From assembly GCA_964454685.1 (NCBI GenBank), contig CAYVTZ010000022.1, positions 1 through 48,845 of the forward strand: a stretch of 48,845 nucleotides of DNA. The letters run 5' to 3'. The position numbers and the translations under genes are program-made. Source of the DNA: CAYVTZ01 sp964454685. Lineage in GTDB: Bacteria; Bacillota; Clostridia; Christensenellales; Christensenellaceae. The notes under the pieces were generated by a model that worked only from the letters and a program-made list of their open reading frames with translations, was not told where the DNA came from and did no database searches. The number at the start of each line of letters is the position of its first letter. Position 1 is the first letter of the stretch. This document shows positions 15,549 through 24,141 of this stretch, piece by piece.

Positions 15549-17726
15549 ATGGACGAAATTACCGGGACGGTACAAGCTCTGATTTTTCAAAGCGAGGACG
15601 GTTACACCGTGGCGGAGGTGGAGGCGGATCAGCCTATTGTGGTGGTGGGAAATCTGCCCAACCTCAAGCCCGGAGAACGTGCGCACTTTTTTGGTGTGTT
15701 TAAAAATCACCCGCGCTTCGGTGAGCAGTTCGCCGTGGAGAGTTATACGGCGATGCTGCCGGATGAGCTGCACGACATGGCGCTGTTTTTGGGGAGCGGC
15801 ATGATCAAGGGGATGGGAGAAATTCTTGCGCAGCGCGTGGTGGAGCAGTTTGCAGAGCAGACCTTTGAAGTGATCGAACACAACCATCGCGCGTTGACGT
15901 CGGTGCGCGGGATCTCGCGGCGACTGGCGGACAGTGTGCATGCGACTTTTTTAGAATATGCACAGAAAAAAGAGGAATACACGGACTTGATCGGGCTGGG
16001 ACTGTCCAGCAGACAGGCGAGCGCCATTGTTGCGGCGCTGGGGGATGGCGCGGCGGCGCTGGTTAAGCAAAACCCATATCTGCTCATCCGGTATGTGCGC
16101 GGCATTGATTTTCAGACGGCAGACAAGATCGCCATGAAGCTTGGATTGGAGCAAACCGCGCCATTGCGCATTCAAAATGCGGTGCTGAATGTACTGCAAA
16201 AGACATTGATGCGCGGGAGTACCTTTGTGCGCAAGGAACAGTTGGTGCCGCACGTGGCACAACATTTGGGTGTGGAAGAGGATGCGGTGCAGCTTCAGAT
16301 ATTAAAAATGGGGATGGACAAGCAGATTGTGCTCAAACGCTATGGCGGGCAGCGCAGCGTGATGCTTTCTTATGCCTACGACGCGGAAAACTATTGCGCG
16401 GTGCGCCTGTTTGAATTTGCACATACGCGCCCGCAACTGCATAATGTGAATGTGGAACTGCTGCTGCGCAAGAAAGCGGAGCAATACGCGTTAACAGCGG
16501 AGCAGAGCAGTGCGGTACAGATGGCGTTGCAAAATCGTGTGAGCGTCATCACCGGCGGACCGGGAACGGGCAAGACTACGATTTTGCGTGCGCTGATTGA
16601 GATATTGGGAAATCTGGGTGTGGAATGTGCGCTGGCGGCACCTACGGGGCGCGCTGCCAAGCGGATGCAGGAGGCGACGGGAGTTGCTGCCGCGACGATT
16701 CATCGGTTACTGGAATATTGCCATGCGGAGGATGAATATAATTGCAGCTTTGGACGAAACGAGGAAAATCCGTTGGAAGCGGATTACATCATTGTGGATG
16801 AAGCATCCATGTTAGATGTGTTTTTACTGCGCAATTTGCTGTGTGCCGTCAAGCCGGGCGCGGCACTGGTGTTGGTTGGAGATGCGAACCAACTGCCTTC
16901 GGTGGGGGCAGGCAACGTGATGGCGGACGTGCTGGCATCGGGAGAGGTGCCTGCGCTTGCGCTGACCTATCACTTTCGCAATGCGGGCGGGATCGCCGAC
17001 GCGGCATACGAAATATTAAACGGAGTTGTGCCCGAACAATTTGACGATACGGTGCAGTTTCACCTTTGCGACACCCCGCAGGAGGCGCTTATGCGGGTGT
17101 GCGCGCTTTATGAAGAGGCATATAAGAAGGGGCGAGATGTGCAGGTGATTGCGCCCATTAAACGCGGGGTGCTTGGAACGGTGGCGCTCAACGAGGCGCT
17201 GCGCGAGTGCGTGAACCAGAAAACGCCGCGCAAATCTGAAATTGGTGTTGGAGAACGGCTGATGCGCGAAGGAGATCGCGTTATGCAGATCAAAAACAAC
17301 TATGCGCGGGAATGGACGGACGACCGCGCGATATCAACGGGCGAGGGCGTGTTCAACGGGGATATCGGAACGGTGATACACATTGCCGCCGGCACGGTGG
17401 AGGTGCTGTTTGAGGATCGTCGGCGCAGCGCATACGAGGTGCAGGATCTGGGTGAGCTGGACGGTGCATACGCGTACACCATACACAAGAGTCAGGGTAG
17501 CGAATTTGAGATGATTATATTACCCATGCTGTATGAGCCTACGCCCTTTTTTGCGCGAAATCTGCTGTACACTGCGTTTACACGCGCTAAAAAGCAGGTG
17601 GTGTTGGTGGGTGACCGCGAGACGTTTGCGTATATGGTGCGCAATGCGACGTTGCTGGGGCAACGATATACAACGTTGCAAAAGGAGTTGGCATTACTGG
17701 GGAAATTGAAGGAAGCACGGGGATGA
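15549..17726 (+). CDS. recD2: RecD2-type ATP-dependent DNA helicase
   Basis: The 725-residue protein is an SF1B 5'-3' DNA helicase. The N-terminal part has an OB-like segment and helix-hairpin-helix repeats (TSVRGISRRLADSV). The motor has Walker A GGPGTGKT (residues 336-343), Walker B IIVDEASMLD, and a C-terminal UvrD-like segment YAYTIHKSQGSEFEMI. RecD2 acts outside RecBCD in repair and replication-fork processing. ATG 15549 is chosen since GGGGAG lies 5 bases before it; the frame is open to 15483. The stop overlaps the comF start (ATGA), so the two are translationally coupled. Confidence 0.94.
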   Translation: MDEITGTVQALIFQSEDGYTVAEVEADQPIVVVGNLPNLKPGERAHFFGVFKNHPRFGEQFAVESYTAMLPDELHDMALFLGSGMIKGMGEILAQRVVEQFAEQTFEVIEHNHRALTSVRGISRRLADSVHATFLEYAQKKEEYTDLIGLGLSSRQASAIVAALGDGAAALVKQNPYLLIRYVRGIDFQTADKIAMKLGLEQTAPLRIQNAVLNVLQKTLMRGSTFVRKEQLVPHVAQHLGVEEDAVQLQILKMGMDKQIVLKRYGGQRSVMLSYAYDAENYCAVRLFEFAHTRPQLHNVNVELLLRKKAEQYALTAEQSSAVQMALQNRVSVITGGPGTGKTTILRALIEILGNLGVECALAAPTGRAAKRMQEATGVAAATIHRLLEYCHAEDEYNCSFGRNEENPLEADYIIVDEASMLDVFLLRNLLCAVKPGAALVLVGDANQLPSVGAGNVMADVLASGEVPALALTYHFRNAGGIADAAYEILNGVVPEQFDDTVQFHLCDTPQEALMRVCALYEEAYKKGRDVQVIAPIKRGVLGTVALNEALRECVNQKTPRKSEIGVGERLMREGDRVMQIKNNYAREWTDDRAISTGEGVFNGDIGTVIHIAAGTVEVLFEDRRRSAYEVQDLGELDGAYAYTIHKSQGSEFEMIILPMLYEPTPFFARNLLYTAFTRAKKQVVLVGDRETFAYMVRNATLLGQRYTTLQKELALLGKLKEARG

Positions 17727-18358
17727 AAGAAATATTGCGGGGATTGCTGCACGGCGCTTCACGCTGTGTTTACTGCAATCGGGATGTGCCGCCGCCGCAG
17801 ACGGCATGCGAGCAGTGCCAAAGTATGGAAGATGCGGCGCGCAACGAGCGACCGGAAGAATCTGTCGTATTGTATGTGTTTCGCTATGAAACGGTGGTGC
17901 GGGATTTGATTTGCGCTATGAAATTTGGAGACCGTCCGCGTCTTGCGTATTACATTGCGCAGAAGATGGCGGATTTTTTGCAAGGATATCAGGTATACGC
18001 AGATTGTGTGGCATACATTCCTGTGCATGCAAAGCGGCGCAGGCGGCGGGGGTTTGACCAATGTGAATTGATTGCGGGGCATTTGGCGGTGCTGCTGGAC
18101 GTGCCGATGCAGGACTTGCTGGTGCGCACGCGAAACACACGCCCGCAGTGGCGATTGGGTGCGAAACAGCGCAGTGCGAATGTGCGCGGAGCATTTTCAA
18201 TGGTGCAGGGACAAGACGTTGGTGGAAAGCGCGTTTTGCTGATTGATGATATCTATACCACCGGAAGCACGGCGGCACAGTGTATGCAGGTGCTGCGCGA
18301 GGCAGGGGCGGAGGTGCAGATGCTTGCGTTTGCGCGCGAGTTTGTGGAAAGAAATTGA
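17723..18358 (+). CDS. comF: ComF-family phosphoribosyltransferase-like protein
   Basis: The 211-residue protein has the N-terminal zinc finger of ComF proteins (C15, C18, C29, C32) and a type I phosphoribosyltransferase fold with the PRPP loop LLIDDIYTTGST near residue 174. The conserved PVHAKRRRRRGFDQCE segment is present. In naturally competent bacteria ComF helps single-stranded DNA uptake and handling; other com genes are not in the window. It overlaps recD2 by 4 bases, which fits a shared DNA-processing role. Confidence 0.92.
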   Translation: MKEILRGLLHGASRCVYCNRDVPPPQTACEQCQSMEDAARNERPEESVVLYVFRYETVVRDLICAMKFGDRPRLAYYIAQKMADFLQGYQVYADCVAYIPVHAKRRRRRGFDQCELIAGHLAVLLDVPMQDLLVRTRNTRPQWRLGAKQRSANVRGAFSMVQGQDVGGKRVLLIDDIYTTGSTAAQCMQVLREAGAEVQMLAFAREFVERN

Positions 18359-18378
18359 GCCGGAAAGAGGAGTGCAGG

Positions 18379-18828
18379 ATGGAATACAGAATGGCAGATG
18401 TGCGAGATGCGGAGCGCTTTACGCAGGTGAGGATGGAGTTTGTGCAGTCGATTCGCACGATTGCGAGCGTGAAAGAATTTGCGGCGCGTACACGTACGTA
18501 TTTGCAGGAACACTTAGGCGGGGAGGAGTTGACCGTATTTCTTGCTGTGGAAGGGGAAGAAATTGCTGCATCGTGTATGGCGTGCATTTACGAGACTGCG
18601 CCGTTGCCAAGCTGTACCTCGGGCAAGAGCGCGGAACTGCTCAATGTGTACACAAGGGACGCATACCGCCGCCAAGGACATGCGGAGGCATTGCTACGCC
18701 TGTTGCTGGAAGAATCGAAACAGCGGGGCGTGGAGAAGATGGTGCTTGAGTACACGGAGGCGGGGCTGCCGCTTTACCGGAAGCTGGGGTTTGAAGTGCT
18801 GGAACGGCAGATGGTGCTGAAGGTGTGA
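18379..18828 (+). CDS. GNAT-family N-acetyltransferase
   Basis: The 149-residue protein has the GNAT acetyl-CoA site: LLNVYTRDAYRRQGHAEALL, with the R/Q-x-x-G-x-A-type pyrophosphate loop RRQGHA, and the C-terminal LPLYRKLGFEVLER strand typical of the fold. The acceptor is unknown. ATG 18379 follows AGAGGAG and is preferred to the longer open frame from 18280, which overlaps comF. It is the last gene of the metK-recD2-comF group, before a terminator. Confidence 0.88.
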   Translation: MEYRMADVRDAERFTQVRMEFVQSIRTIASVKEFAARTRTYLQEHLGGEELTVFLAVEGEEIAASCMACIYETAPLPSCTSGKSAELLNVYTRDAYRRQGHAEALLRLLLEESKQRGVEKMVLEYTEAGLPLYRKLGFEVLERQMVLKV

Positions 18829-18834
18829 GGGGGG

Positions 18835-18874
18835 AAAAAAACGTACACGAGCCGTTGACGTGTACGTTTTTTTT
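18835..18874. terminator. bidirectional intrinsic terminator
   Basis: ACGTACACG (18841-18849) pairs with CGTGTACGT (18859-18867) around a 9-base loop. It is flanked by an A-run on the left and a T-run on the right, so it can end both the GNAT gene (plus) and the phosphohexomutase gene (minus). Confidence 0.92.
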
Positions 18875-18879
18875 GATGA

Positions 18880-20373
18880 TTAGGATTGCACAAACTTTGT
18901 AAGGGGTGTGATGTCTAAATCTTCGCTGTGGCTGACCATAAAATCATGCAGCTTTTGTGCGATGATTTTTGCGCCGCCCACGCTGTCGCTTTCCATGTTG
19001 ATGGGGATGAGCGGATCGTGCAGAGAGAGGCGCACGAGGAACCAGCCGTCACCCTCGCCTTTACCAAAGGAGACGCGAATGCCTTCGTGATTATCCGGCG
19101 CGACCTGCCAGCCAGCCTGCGCTTGTGCATACTGCGTTAGCGACTCGATCAAACGATTGCCGCAGGCTTTGAAATCTTCGCAGTTGATGTTCAAGCGGAT
19201 TTCCACACTTTCTTCCGGCTCGCGCAGGTCGGCGATCAGCGATTCGATACTCTTGCCCTCTTTGCTGAGGCGGGCAAGCTCGATGAGAACGCGCGTCATG
19301 AGGTATGCGCCGTCATCGAGGAAGTAGTTTTCTTTGAGTGCCGCATGACCTGAGGTTTCGATGGCAAGCTGAGAATCAATCCCTTGCGCATTCAGCCGCA
19401 GGGATTCGTTGATGACATTTTTATAACCGCGCTTGAAGCGCAGATGCTTGCCGCCATGCGCCGCGATGAACTCTGCCAGTCCGCTGGAGGTGATGGAGTC
19501 CGTGACGATGGTGGTGCCGGGGTTTTCGCGGATCAGGATTGCAGAAATTACAGCAATCAGGCGGTTTTTGTTGAGCTGTTTGCCGTCTTTGTCCACCGCG
19601 CCGGCGCGATCTACGTCGGTATCAAAAATGAGTCCGAAATCTGCCTTGGAAGCGAGCACGGCATCCACGATGCTGCGCATGGCGTCTGCGTCCTCCGGGT
19701 TGGGGATGTGGTTGGGAAAATTGCCGTCCGGCTCTAAAAACTGGCTGCCTTGCGTATCTGCGCCGAGGGGCTTGAGCACCTGATCCACATAGAAGCCGCC
19801 AGCGCCGTTTCCGGCATCCACGATGATTTTGAAGCCTTGAAAGGGAGTTTCCTCGCCGGTGGCTTGCTTGATTTTTTGTTGGAGCAAACCGGCATAGACG
19901 CTCATAAAGTCCGCGGTTTGCACGCTGCCGCCGCCTGCTTGCGGCATATCTGTTGCGGCAATGGTGATGAGTGCGGTGATATCCGCTTTTTCCAGCCCGC
20001 CCTGCTTGGTAAAGAATTTCAGCCCGTTGCGGTTTGGGGGCAGGTGGCTTGCTGTGATCATGATGGCACCGTCGCACAAGAATCCTTCCGTGACTGTCGT
20101 CATGAACATGGCAGGGGTGGAGGCGAGGGCGCAGTCAACGACTGCCGCGCCTTGTGCTTGCAAGCCGTCCATAGCCGCCTTACGCAGATCAGGACCGGAC
20201 AGGCGGGAATCCATGCCGACCGCAACTTTGAGCGATTGTTTGCCCAGCTTTTGACCCAGCCACACGGCAAACGCGCTGCACAAGTCGAACGCGGCGGCGG
20301 GAGTGAGATTGGTACCTTCCCCGAGTGCGATGCCGCGGATGTCACTGCCGTTTTGAAGTTTTGAATAGTCCAT
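18880..20373 (-). CDS. phosphomannomutase/phosphoglucomutase
   Basis: The 497-residue alpha-D-phosphohexomutase moves phosphate between C1 and C6 of a hexose. The catalytic serine is S109 in TASHLPPNRNG, the Mg site is D251, D253, D255 in DTDVDRAG, and the sugar-binding loop is near ETSGHAALKEN. Asn-Pro of the usual TASHNP is Leu-Pro here. The type with a C-terminal HEGIRVSFGKGEGDGWFLVR phosphate loop fits the PMM/PGM group, close to plant-like and bacterial forms. Start 20373 follows GGAGAGA; the longer frame to 20442 has no site. Next to mreB/mbl and an LCP gene, it may feed cell-wall polymer synthesis. Confidence 0.92.
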   Translation of the reverse strand: MDYSKLQNGSDIRGIALGEGTNLTPAAAFDLCSAFAVWLGQKLGKQSLKVAVGMDSRLSGPDLRKAAMDGLQAQGAAVVDCALASTPAMFMTTVTEGFLCDGAIMITASHLPPNRNGLKFFTKQGGLEKADITALITIAATDMPQAGGGSVQTADFMSVYAGLLQQKIKQATGEETPFQGFKIIVDAGNGAGGFYVDQVLKPLGADTQGSQFLEPDGNFPNHIPNPEDADAMRSIVDAVLASKADFGLIFDTDVDRAGAVDKDGKQLNKNRLIAVISAILIRENPGTTIVTDSITSSGLAEFIAAHGGKHLRFKRGYKNVINESLRLNAQGIDSQLAIETSGHAALKENYFLDDGAYLMTRVLIELARLSKEGKSIESLIADLREPEESVEIRLNINCEDFKACGNRLIESLTQYAQAQAGWQVAPDNHEGIRVSFGKGEGDGWFLVRLSLHDPLIPINMESDSVGGAKIIAQKLHDFMVSHSEDLDITPLTKFVQS

Positions 20374-20536
20374 TTTATCTCTCCGATCTGAGTTTTTGAG
20401 CGGTGGGGCAAAAGCAGTCTGCCGCCAACCGCGATATTTCATACTTCTATTGTACGCATATTATATCGTTTTTCAAGCGCGAAAGGGCTTGGATTGCATG
20501 AAATTACGAAAAAAACCATCACAATCAACAAAACAG

Positions 20537-20565
20537 TTGAAAAAAAAGGGCTTCTATATTACAAT
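20537..20565 (+). promoter_or_regulatory. promoter of mreB/mbl
   Basis: TTGAAA (20537-20542), 17-base spacer and TACAAT (20560-20565). The leader to the ATG at 20625 is about 52 bases. Confidence 0.8.
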
Positions 20566-20624
20566 GATAGTGTTATACAATGGCAATATGTATAAGAGAA
20601 TCAAGAAAAGTGAGGCTGTCCTAC

Positions 20625-21677
20625 ATGGGATTATTCGGAATGAATTACAATGATATCGGGATCGACCTTGGAACCGCAAGCGTACTGGTTTATGTGCGCG
20701 GCAAGGGCATCGTGTTGCGCGAGCCTTCGGTGGTTGCAGTGGATCGGATTTCCGGGCGCATGCTGGCGATTGGCGAGGAAGCGCGTATCATGCTGGGGAG
20801 GACGCCGGGAAATATTGTGGCGGTACGACCGCTGCGTGAGGGAGTGATCTCCAACTTCCATGATACCGAGAGAATGCTGCGCTACTTTATGCGTAAAGTG
20901 ATTGGCAGACGCATCTTTTTCAAGCCGCGTGTGGTGGTGTGTGTGCCCTCCGGCGTGACGGAAGTGGAAAAACGCTCTGTGATTGAAGCGACGGAGGAGG
21001 CCGGTGCACGGCATACCTGCCTGATTGAGGAACCGATTGCGGCGGCGATTGGCGCGGGCATTGACATCGGCGCACCGCGCGGCAACATGGTGCTGGACAT
21101 TGGCGGCGGCACGGCGGACATGGCGGTGATTTCGCTGGGGGGTTCTGTAATCAGCGATTCGATCAAGATTGCGGGAGATACCTTTGACGATTTTATCATG
21201 CGCTATATCAAGAAAAAATACAACATGCTCATCGGTGAGCGCACGGCAGAGGAAATCAAGATTAACATTGGCAGCGCGTTCCCGCGCAAAGAGGAAGCAT
21301 ATATGGAGGTGACGGGGCGCAACCTGATTTCCGGTTTGCCAAAGACCATCACCATCAGTTCCAATGAGACAATAGAAGCGATGCAGGAGCCTTTGAACCG
21401 CATCATGGAAACCATGCACACGGTGCTGGAGCGTACTCCGCCGGAATTGACGGCAGACATCGCGGAAAACGGCATTTGTATGACAGGTGGCGGATCGCTG
21501 CTGTATGGGCTGGATCGTTTGCTGACCGAACGCACCAAGATTCCATGCTATGTGGCGGAGGACGCGGTTTCCTGCGTGGCGATCGGCACGGGCAAGGCGC
21601 TGGAATCCATTGATATTTTCAGTGCGGGCGTGGTGTATGACTATCGCCGCGGGGATTATTACAGCGGAAATTATTGA
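20625..21677 (+). CDS. mreB: rod-shape determining protein MreB/Mbl family
   Basis: The 350-residue actin-like ATPase has the phosphate-1 loop IGIDLGTASVLVYV, phosphate-2 VLDIGGGTADMAVI, and adenosine-site GGGSLLYGLD. MreB filaments under the membrane guide wall synthesis in rod-shaped cells. The gene is not next to mreC and mreD, as is typical of the Mbl or MreBH paralogues in Firmicutes, so mbl is equally likely. ATG 20625 gives the normal N-terminus (MGLFGMNYNDIGIDLGT); the frame is open to 20580. It has its own promoter and terminator. Confidence 0.92.
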   Translation: MGLFGMNYNDIGIDLGTASVLVYVRGKGIVLREPSVVAVDRISGRMLAIGEEARIMLGRTPGNIVAVRPLREGVISNFHDTERMLRYFMRKVIGRRIFFKPRVVVCVPSGVTEVEKRSVIEATEEAGARHTCLIEEPIAAAIGAGIDIGAPRGNMVLDIGGGTADMAVISLGGSVISDSIKIAGDTFDDFIMRYIKKKYNMLIGERTAEEIKINIGSAFPRKEEAYMEVTGRNLISGLPKTITISSNETIEAMQEPLNRIMETMHTVLERTPPELTADIAENGICMTGGGSLLYGLDRLLTERTKIPCYVAEDAVSCVAIGTGKALESIDIFSAGVVYDYRRGDYYSGNY

Positions 21678-21704
21678 GATGCAACATGCAATGAAATGAG
21701 AAAT

Positions 21705-21737
21705 GCGACCGCCTGATTCAAGCGGTCGCTTTTTTTT
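21705..21737 (+). terminator. intrinsic terminator of mreB/mbl
   Basis: GCGACCGC (21705-21712) pairs with GCGGTCGC (21722-21729), followed by eight T. Confidence 0.95.
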
Positions 21738-21903
21738 GATTGCATCAAAAATGACCTTGCAGAGCGCAAAACGGAGAATGAATTTTTACTTTGTGCATTA
21801 TTAACATTTTATGAATTTTCGTAAGAATGGATTTGCAAATCGGGCAAAACGTATTATCATGACAAATAGAGTTTTTTATAAAATTTTTGGAGGAATGGTA
21901 ATT

Positions 21904-22959
21904 TTGAAAAATCGAGTTTTAAAAACCGCGATTGTTGTGATTGTGGTTGTGGCAATGGCGATGGCGGCAACCGGATGTAATATGCTTGCCAGCGCAAAAG
22001 AAGTGGCAGAGGATCCGGGCTCTGTGCTCGTGACATCGGATGGTGAAGCGCCGCAGCCGGCGGAGAACGCAACGCCGGAAGAACAGCAGCACATCAGCTA
22101 TGACGAGACAGCAGGCAAGACTACGGTAGAATTTGACGGTCAGAAGTATCAGCCCAAGGAAGGCATGACAAACGTGCTGCTGATGGGTGTGGATGCGGAC
22201 ACGACGCGTCAGGATGTGGGCAGAAGCGATATGCTGATGCTTTGCTCCATCGACACCAAGAACAACAAGATTTCCTTTATCTCGGTTCCGCGTGACACGC
22301 GCACACTGGTGTACCACTTGGACGCAAGCGGAAACAAGACCAAAGAGGAAACCACAAAGATCAACCATGCGTATGCGTATGGCGGCGGCGCGAAGAAGTA
22401 TTCTCCGCAGAACGCGATGAAGGCGACAGAAATGTTTTTGGAAGTTGACGGCAGACTGAACATTCCGATCGACAAATACATTTCTATCGATTTGGCGGGA
22501 CTTCCCAAGATTTCCAGCGTGCTGGGCGGCGTTCCGGTGACCTTGGATCAGGATGTGCCGGAAGTGGGCAAAAAGGGTCAGACGGTGGAGCTGGAGGGCA
22601 ACGATGTGCGCCTGTTCCTGCAAAACAGAAAAGACATGAGCGACGGCGAGACCACGCGTCAGCTGCATGAGCAAATGTTTATCAAAGCGATGGCGAAGAA
22701 AATCAAGGACATGGGCGCGGCAGAGGCGGCTCCCAAACTGTTTGATTCTTTCACGAAGTTTATGAACACCAACCTGACGGCGGAAGAAGCGTTGGCACTG
22801 GCAACGATTTTGGACAAGGCCAGCCTAGACAGCATGGACTTCCAGCTTTTGGAGAATGGCCATGGCGAAATGCTGGGCAATCCTGCGGTATGGTTCTACA
22901 TTGCCAGCCAGGATGAAGTGCTTAAAAAGATGCTTGCAACATATTACGATGCGGCATAA
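21904..22959 (+). CDS. LytR-CpsA-Psr (LCP) family protein, lipoprotein-like
   Basis: The 351-residue LCP protein would transfer lipid-linked glycopolymers to the cell wall at the outer face of the membrane. The LCP domain begins near residue 83: NVLLMGVDADTTRQDVGRSD, then SFISVPRDTR, and later the conserved INHAYAYGG. Instead of a plain membrane anchor it has a signal with lipobox AATGC (C25), so it may be lipid-anchored. GGAGG (21889-21893) is 10 bases before TTG 21904 and only 1 base before ATG 21895; the TTG is chosen, the ATG being the alternative (354 residues). A frame open to 21811 is not used. Neighbours are mreB/mbl and the phosphohexomutase. Confidence 0.88.
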   Translation: MKNRVLKTAIVVIVVVAMAMAATGCNMLASAKEVAEDPGSVLVTSDGEAPQPAENATPEEQQHISYDETAGKTTVEFDGQKYQPKEGMTNVLLMGVDADTTRQDVGRSDMLMLCSIDTKNNKISFISVPRDTRTLVYHLDASGNKTKEETTKINHAYAYGGGAKKYSPQNAMKATEMFLEVDGRLNIPIDKYISIDLAGLPKISSVLGGVPVTLDQDVPEVGKKGQTVELEGNDVRLFLQNRKDMSDGETTRQLHEQMFIKAMAKKIKDMGAAEAAPKLFDSFTKFMNTNLTAEEALALATILDKASLDSMDFQLLENGHGEMLGNPAVWFYIASQDEVLKKMLATYYDAA

Positions 22960-22982
22960 CAACATCATTTAAATATCATGGA

Positions 22983-23016
22983 AGGCTCCTCGCCGGATTG
23001 GCGGGGAGCCTTTTTT
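22983..23016 (+). terminator. intrinsic terminator of the LCP gene
   Basis: A 12-bp stem (AGGCTCCTCGCC at 22983-22994 with GGCGGGGAGCCT at 23000-23011, one G·T pair) is followed by T to 23016. Confidence 0.95.
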
Positions 23017-23044
23017 GATTACAAAATTTATTGAATTTAACAAA

Positions 23045-23171
23045 GACAATACCGTACAAATGAGAGTAGGCGGAAACGGGATGGGATTTTGTGCGAAGCA
23101 AGGATGAAAGCCTGTGAGTGTCAAAAAGCTTTCGCGCTTTGTTAGGCTTGCTCGAATTGTGCGATGTTGCC
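23045..23171. repeat. dispersed intergenic repeat, copy 1
   Basis: This 127-bp stretch shares its left part (ACCGTACAAATGAGAGTAGG, then CGGAA and ATTTTGTGCGAAGCAAGGAT) and its right end (CTCGAATTGTGCGATGTTGC) with a second copy at 48096-48253. The ends are imperfect inverted repeats of about 16 bases: GACAATACCGTACAAAT against the complement of ATTGTGCGATGTTGCC. It has no open reading frame. The build is that of a small non-autonomous (MITE-like) element or a mobile structured repeat. The middle part differs between copies and here holds a 33-bp motif (23116-23148) found inverted at 23954-23987. Confidence 0.75.
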
Positions 23172-23220
23172 CAAAGCAATTTACGAGTACAGAATTGCGA
23201 TAGGAAGGTTTACACTCGCG

Positions 23221-23817
23221 CTAGTTATATACGTCATAGGACATATCACTAAAAACAAACTCCAGCGGTGATGCTGCGCCCTCGTAGATGGGAACCGCGG
23301 TAATCTCGTGCATTGCGCCGCTGTTTGCAATGGGGGTATCGGATTGAAACAGCACGGGTTCCTCTCCCTCGCGGTTGACGAGATAAGATTCATATGCTTC
23401 GCCGTATGCGTATAAATGCAGGATATCTTGTTCGTCATAAGCATAGAACAAGGTGTATTCCGGAGGGGCGGAAGATTCCACTTGTGATAACGTAATGGGG
23501 AGGAGTACCGATAAATCGATGGATTGAATCCGTTTTGCGTCTTTGGGAGGAGCGAGCGCAGCTTCCGAAAAAGCAACGGCAGTATATTTCGGATCAACTT
23601 GCTTGCGCTCTGCATCCGATAAGTGCTTTAATACAACACTGCTTCCCATGCTGACCCGCTCCTCCCCCGTGGCGGAGGGATTGGGAACGACGGTGGCGGT
23701 TGGCGAAACCCTCGCATGCTCTGCGAGCGCGCCGGGTTGTGCGGAGGGAGCGGCGCAACCGGCAATTGTAAACATGCAGGAAAGTGAAAAAGCGATTGAA
23801 ACACGCATTAGCTTCAT
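23221..23817 (-). CDS. lipoprotein of unknown function
   Basis: The 198-residue protein opens with a lipoprotein signal: MKLMRVSIAF, a hydrophobic run and the lipobox TIAGC with C21. A Pro/Ala/Ser/Thr-rich linker follows (about 22-55), then a soluble domain with no family I recognise. AAGGAG precedes the ATG, and a good promoter lies upstream. The gene sits between the dispersed repeat and a partner copy of its internal motif. It has no operon partners. Confidence 0.8.
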   Translation of the reverse strand: MKLMRVSIAFSLSCMFTIAGCAAPSAQPGALAEHARVSPTATVVPNPSATGEERVSMGSSVVLKHLSDAERKQVDPKYTAVAFSEAALAPPKDAKRIQSIDLSVLLPITLSQVESSAPPEYTLFYAYDEQDILHLYAYGEAYESYLVNREGEEPVLFQSDTPIANSGAMHEITAVPIYEGAASPLEFVFSDMSYDVYN

Positions 23818-23852
23818 GAAAATTCTCCTTGAAAAATAAATACTTGTAAGCT

Positions 23853-23881
23853 ATCGTATCATTAAGGATAGTATTTTGCAA
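23853..23881 (-). promoter_or_regulatory. promoter of the 23221-23817 lipoprotein gene
   Basis: On the minus strand TTGCAA (23881-23876), 17-base spacer and TACGAT (23858-23853), the latter with an extended TGA before it. Confidence 0.6.
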
Positions 23882-23953
23882 GAGCATTAGCAATGCATAA
23901 GGAAAATAGAAAACCTGCAAGGTTGGAACGACGAGACTTGCAGCTTTATTTAC

Positions 23954-23987
23954 AGCCTGACAAAGCGCTAAGACTTTTTTGACACTC
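23954..23987. repeat. inverted partner of a 33-bp motif in repeat copy 1
   Basis: AGCCTGACAAAGCGCTAAGA and the next 14 bases match the reverse complement of 23116-23148 with four mismatches and one extra T. The two copies face each other across the lipoprotein gene, 806 bp apart. The surrounding sequence here is unlike the rest of repeat copy 1. Confidence 0.65.
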
Positions 23988-23991
23988 TCAA

Positions 23992-24016
23992 TCCGGGCAA
24001 TGAGCCGGACTTTTTT
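23992..24016 (+). terminator. terminator-like hairpin in a 324-bp intergenic gap
   Basis: TCCGG (23992-23996) pairs with CCGGA (24005-24009), followed by C and six T. A second small stem, CTGCAAG (23915-23921) with CTTGCAG (23937-23943), lies upstream. There is no plus-strand gene before them within the gap 23818-24141, so they may belong to a lost gene or a short RNA. Confidence 0.4.
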
Positions 24017-24141
24017 GCGCACGGATGTGCTTTGCAAAAAGAATTGGTTTGAGGAAGGCGTTTTGGATTATTAATAAAACACATACTTGATACCATTGGT
24101 TATGCTGCACTGCATACCACATAGGAAGCGGGAACTGGTGC

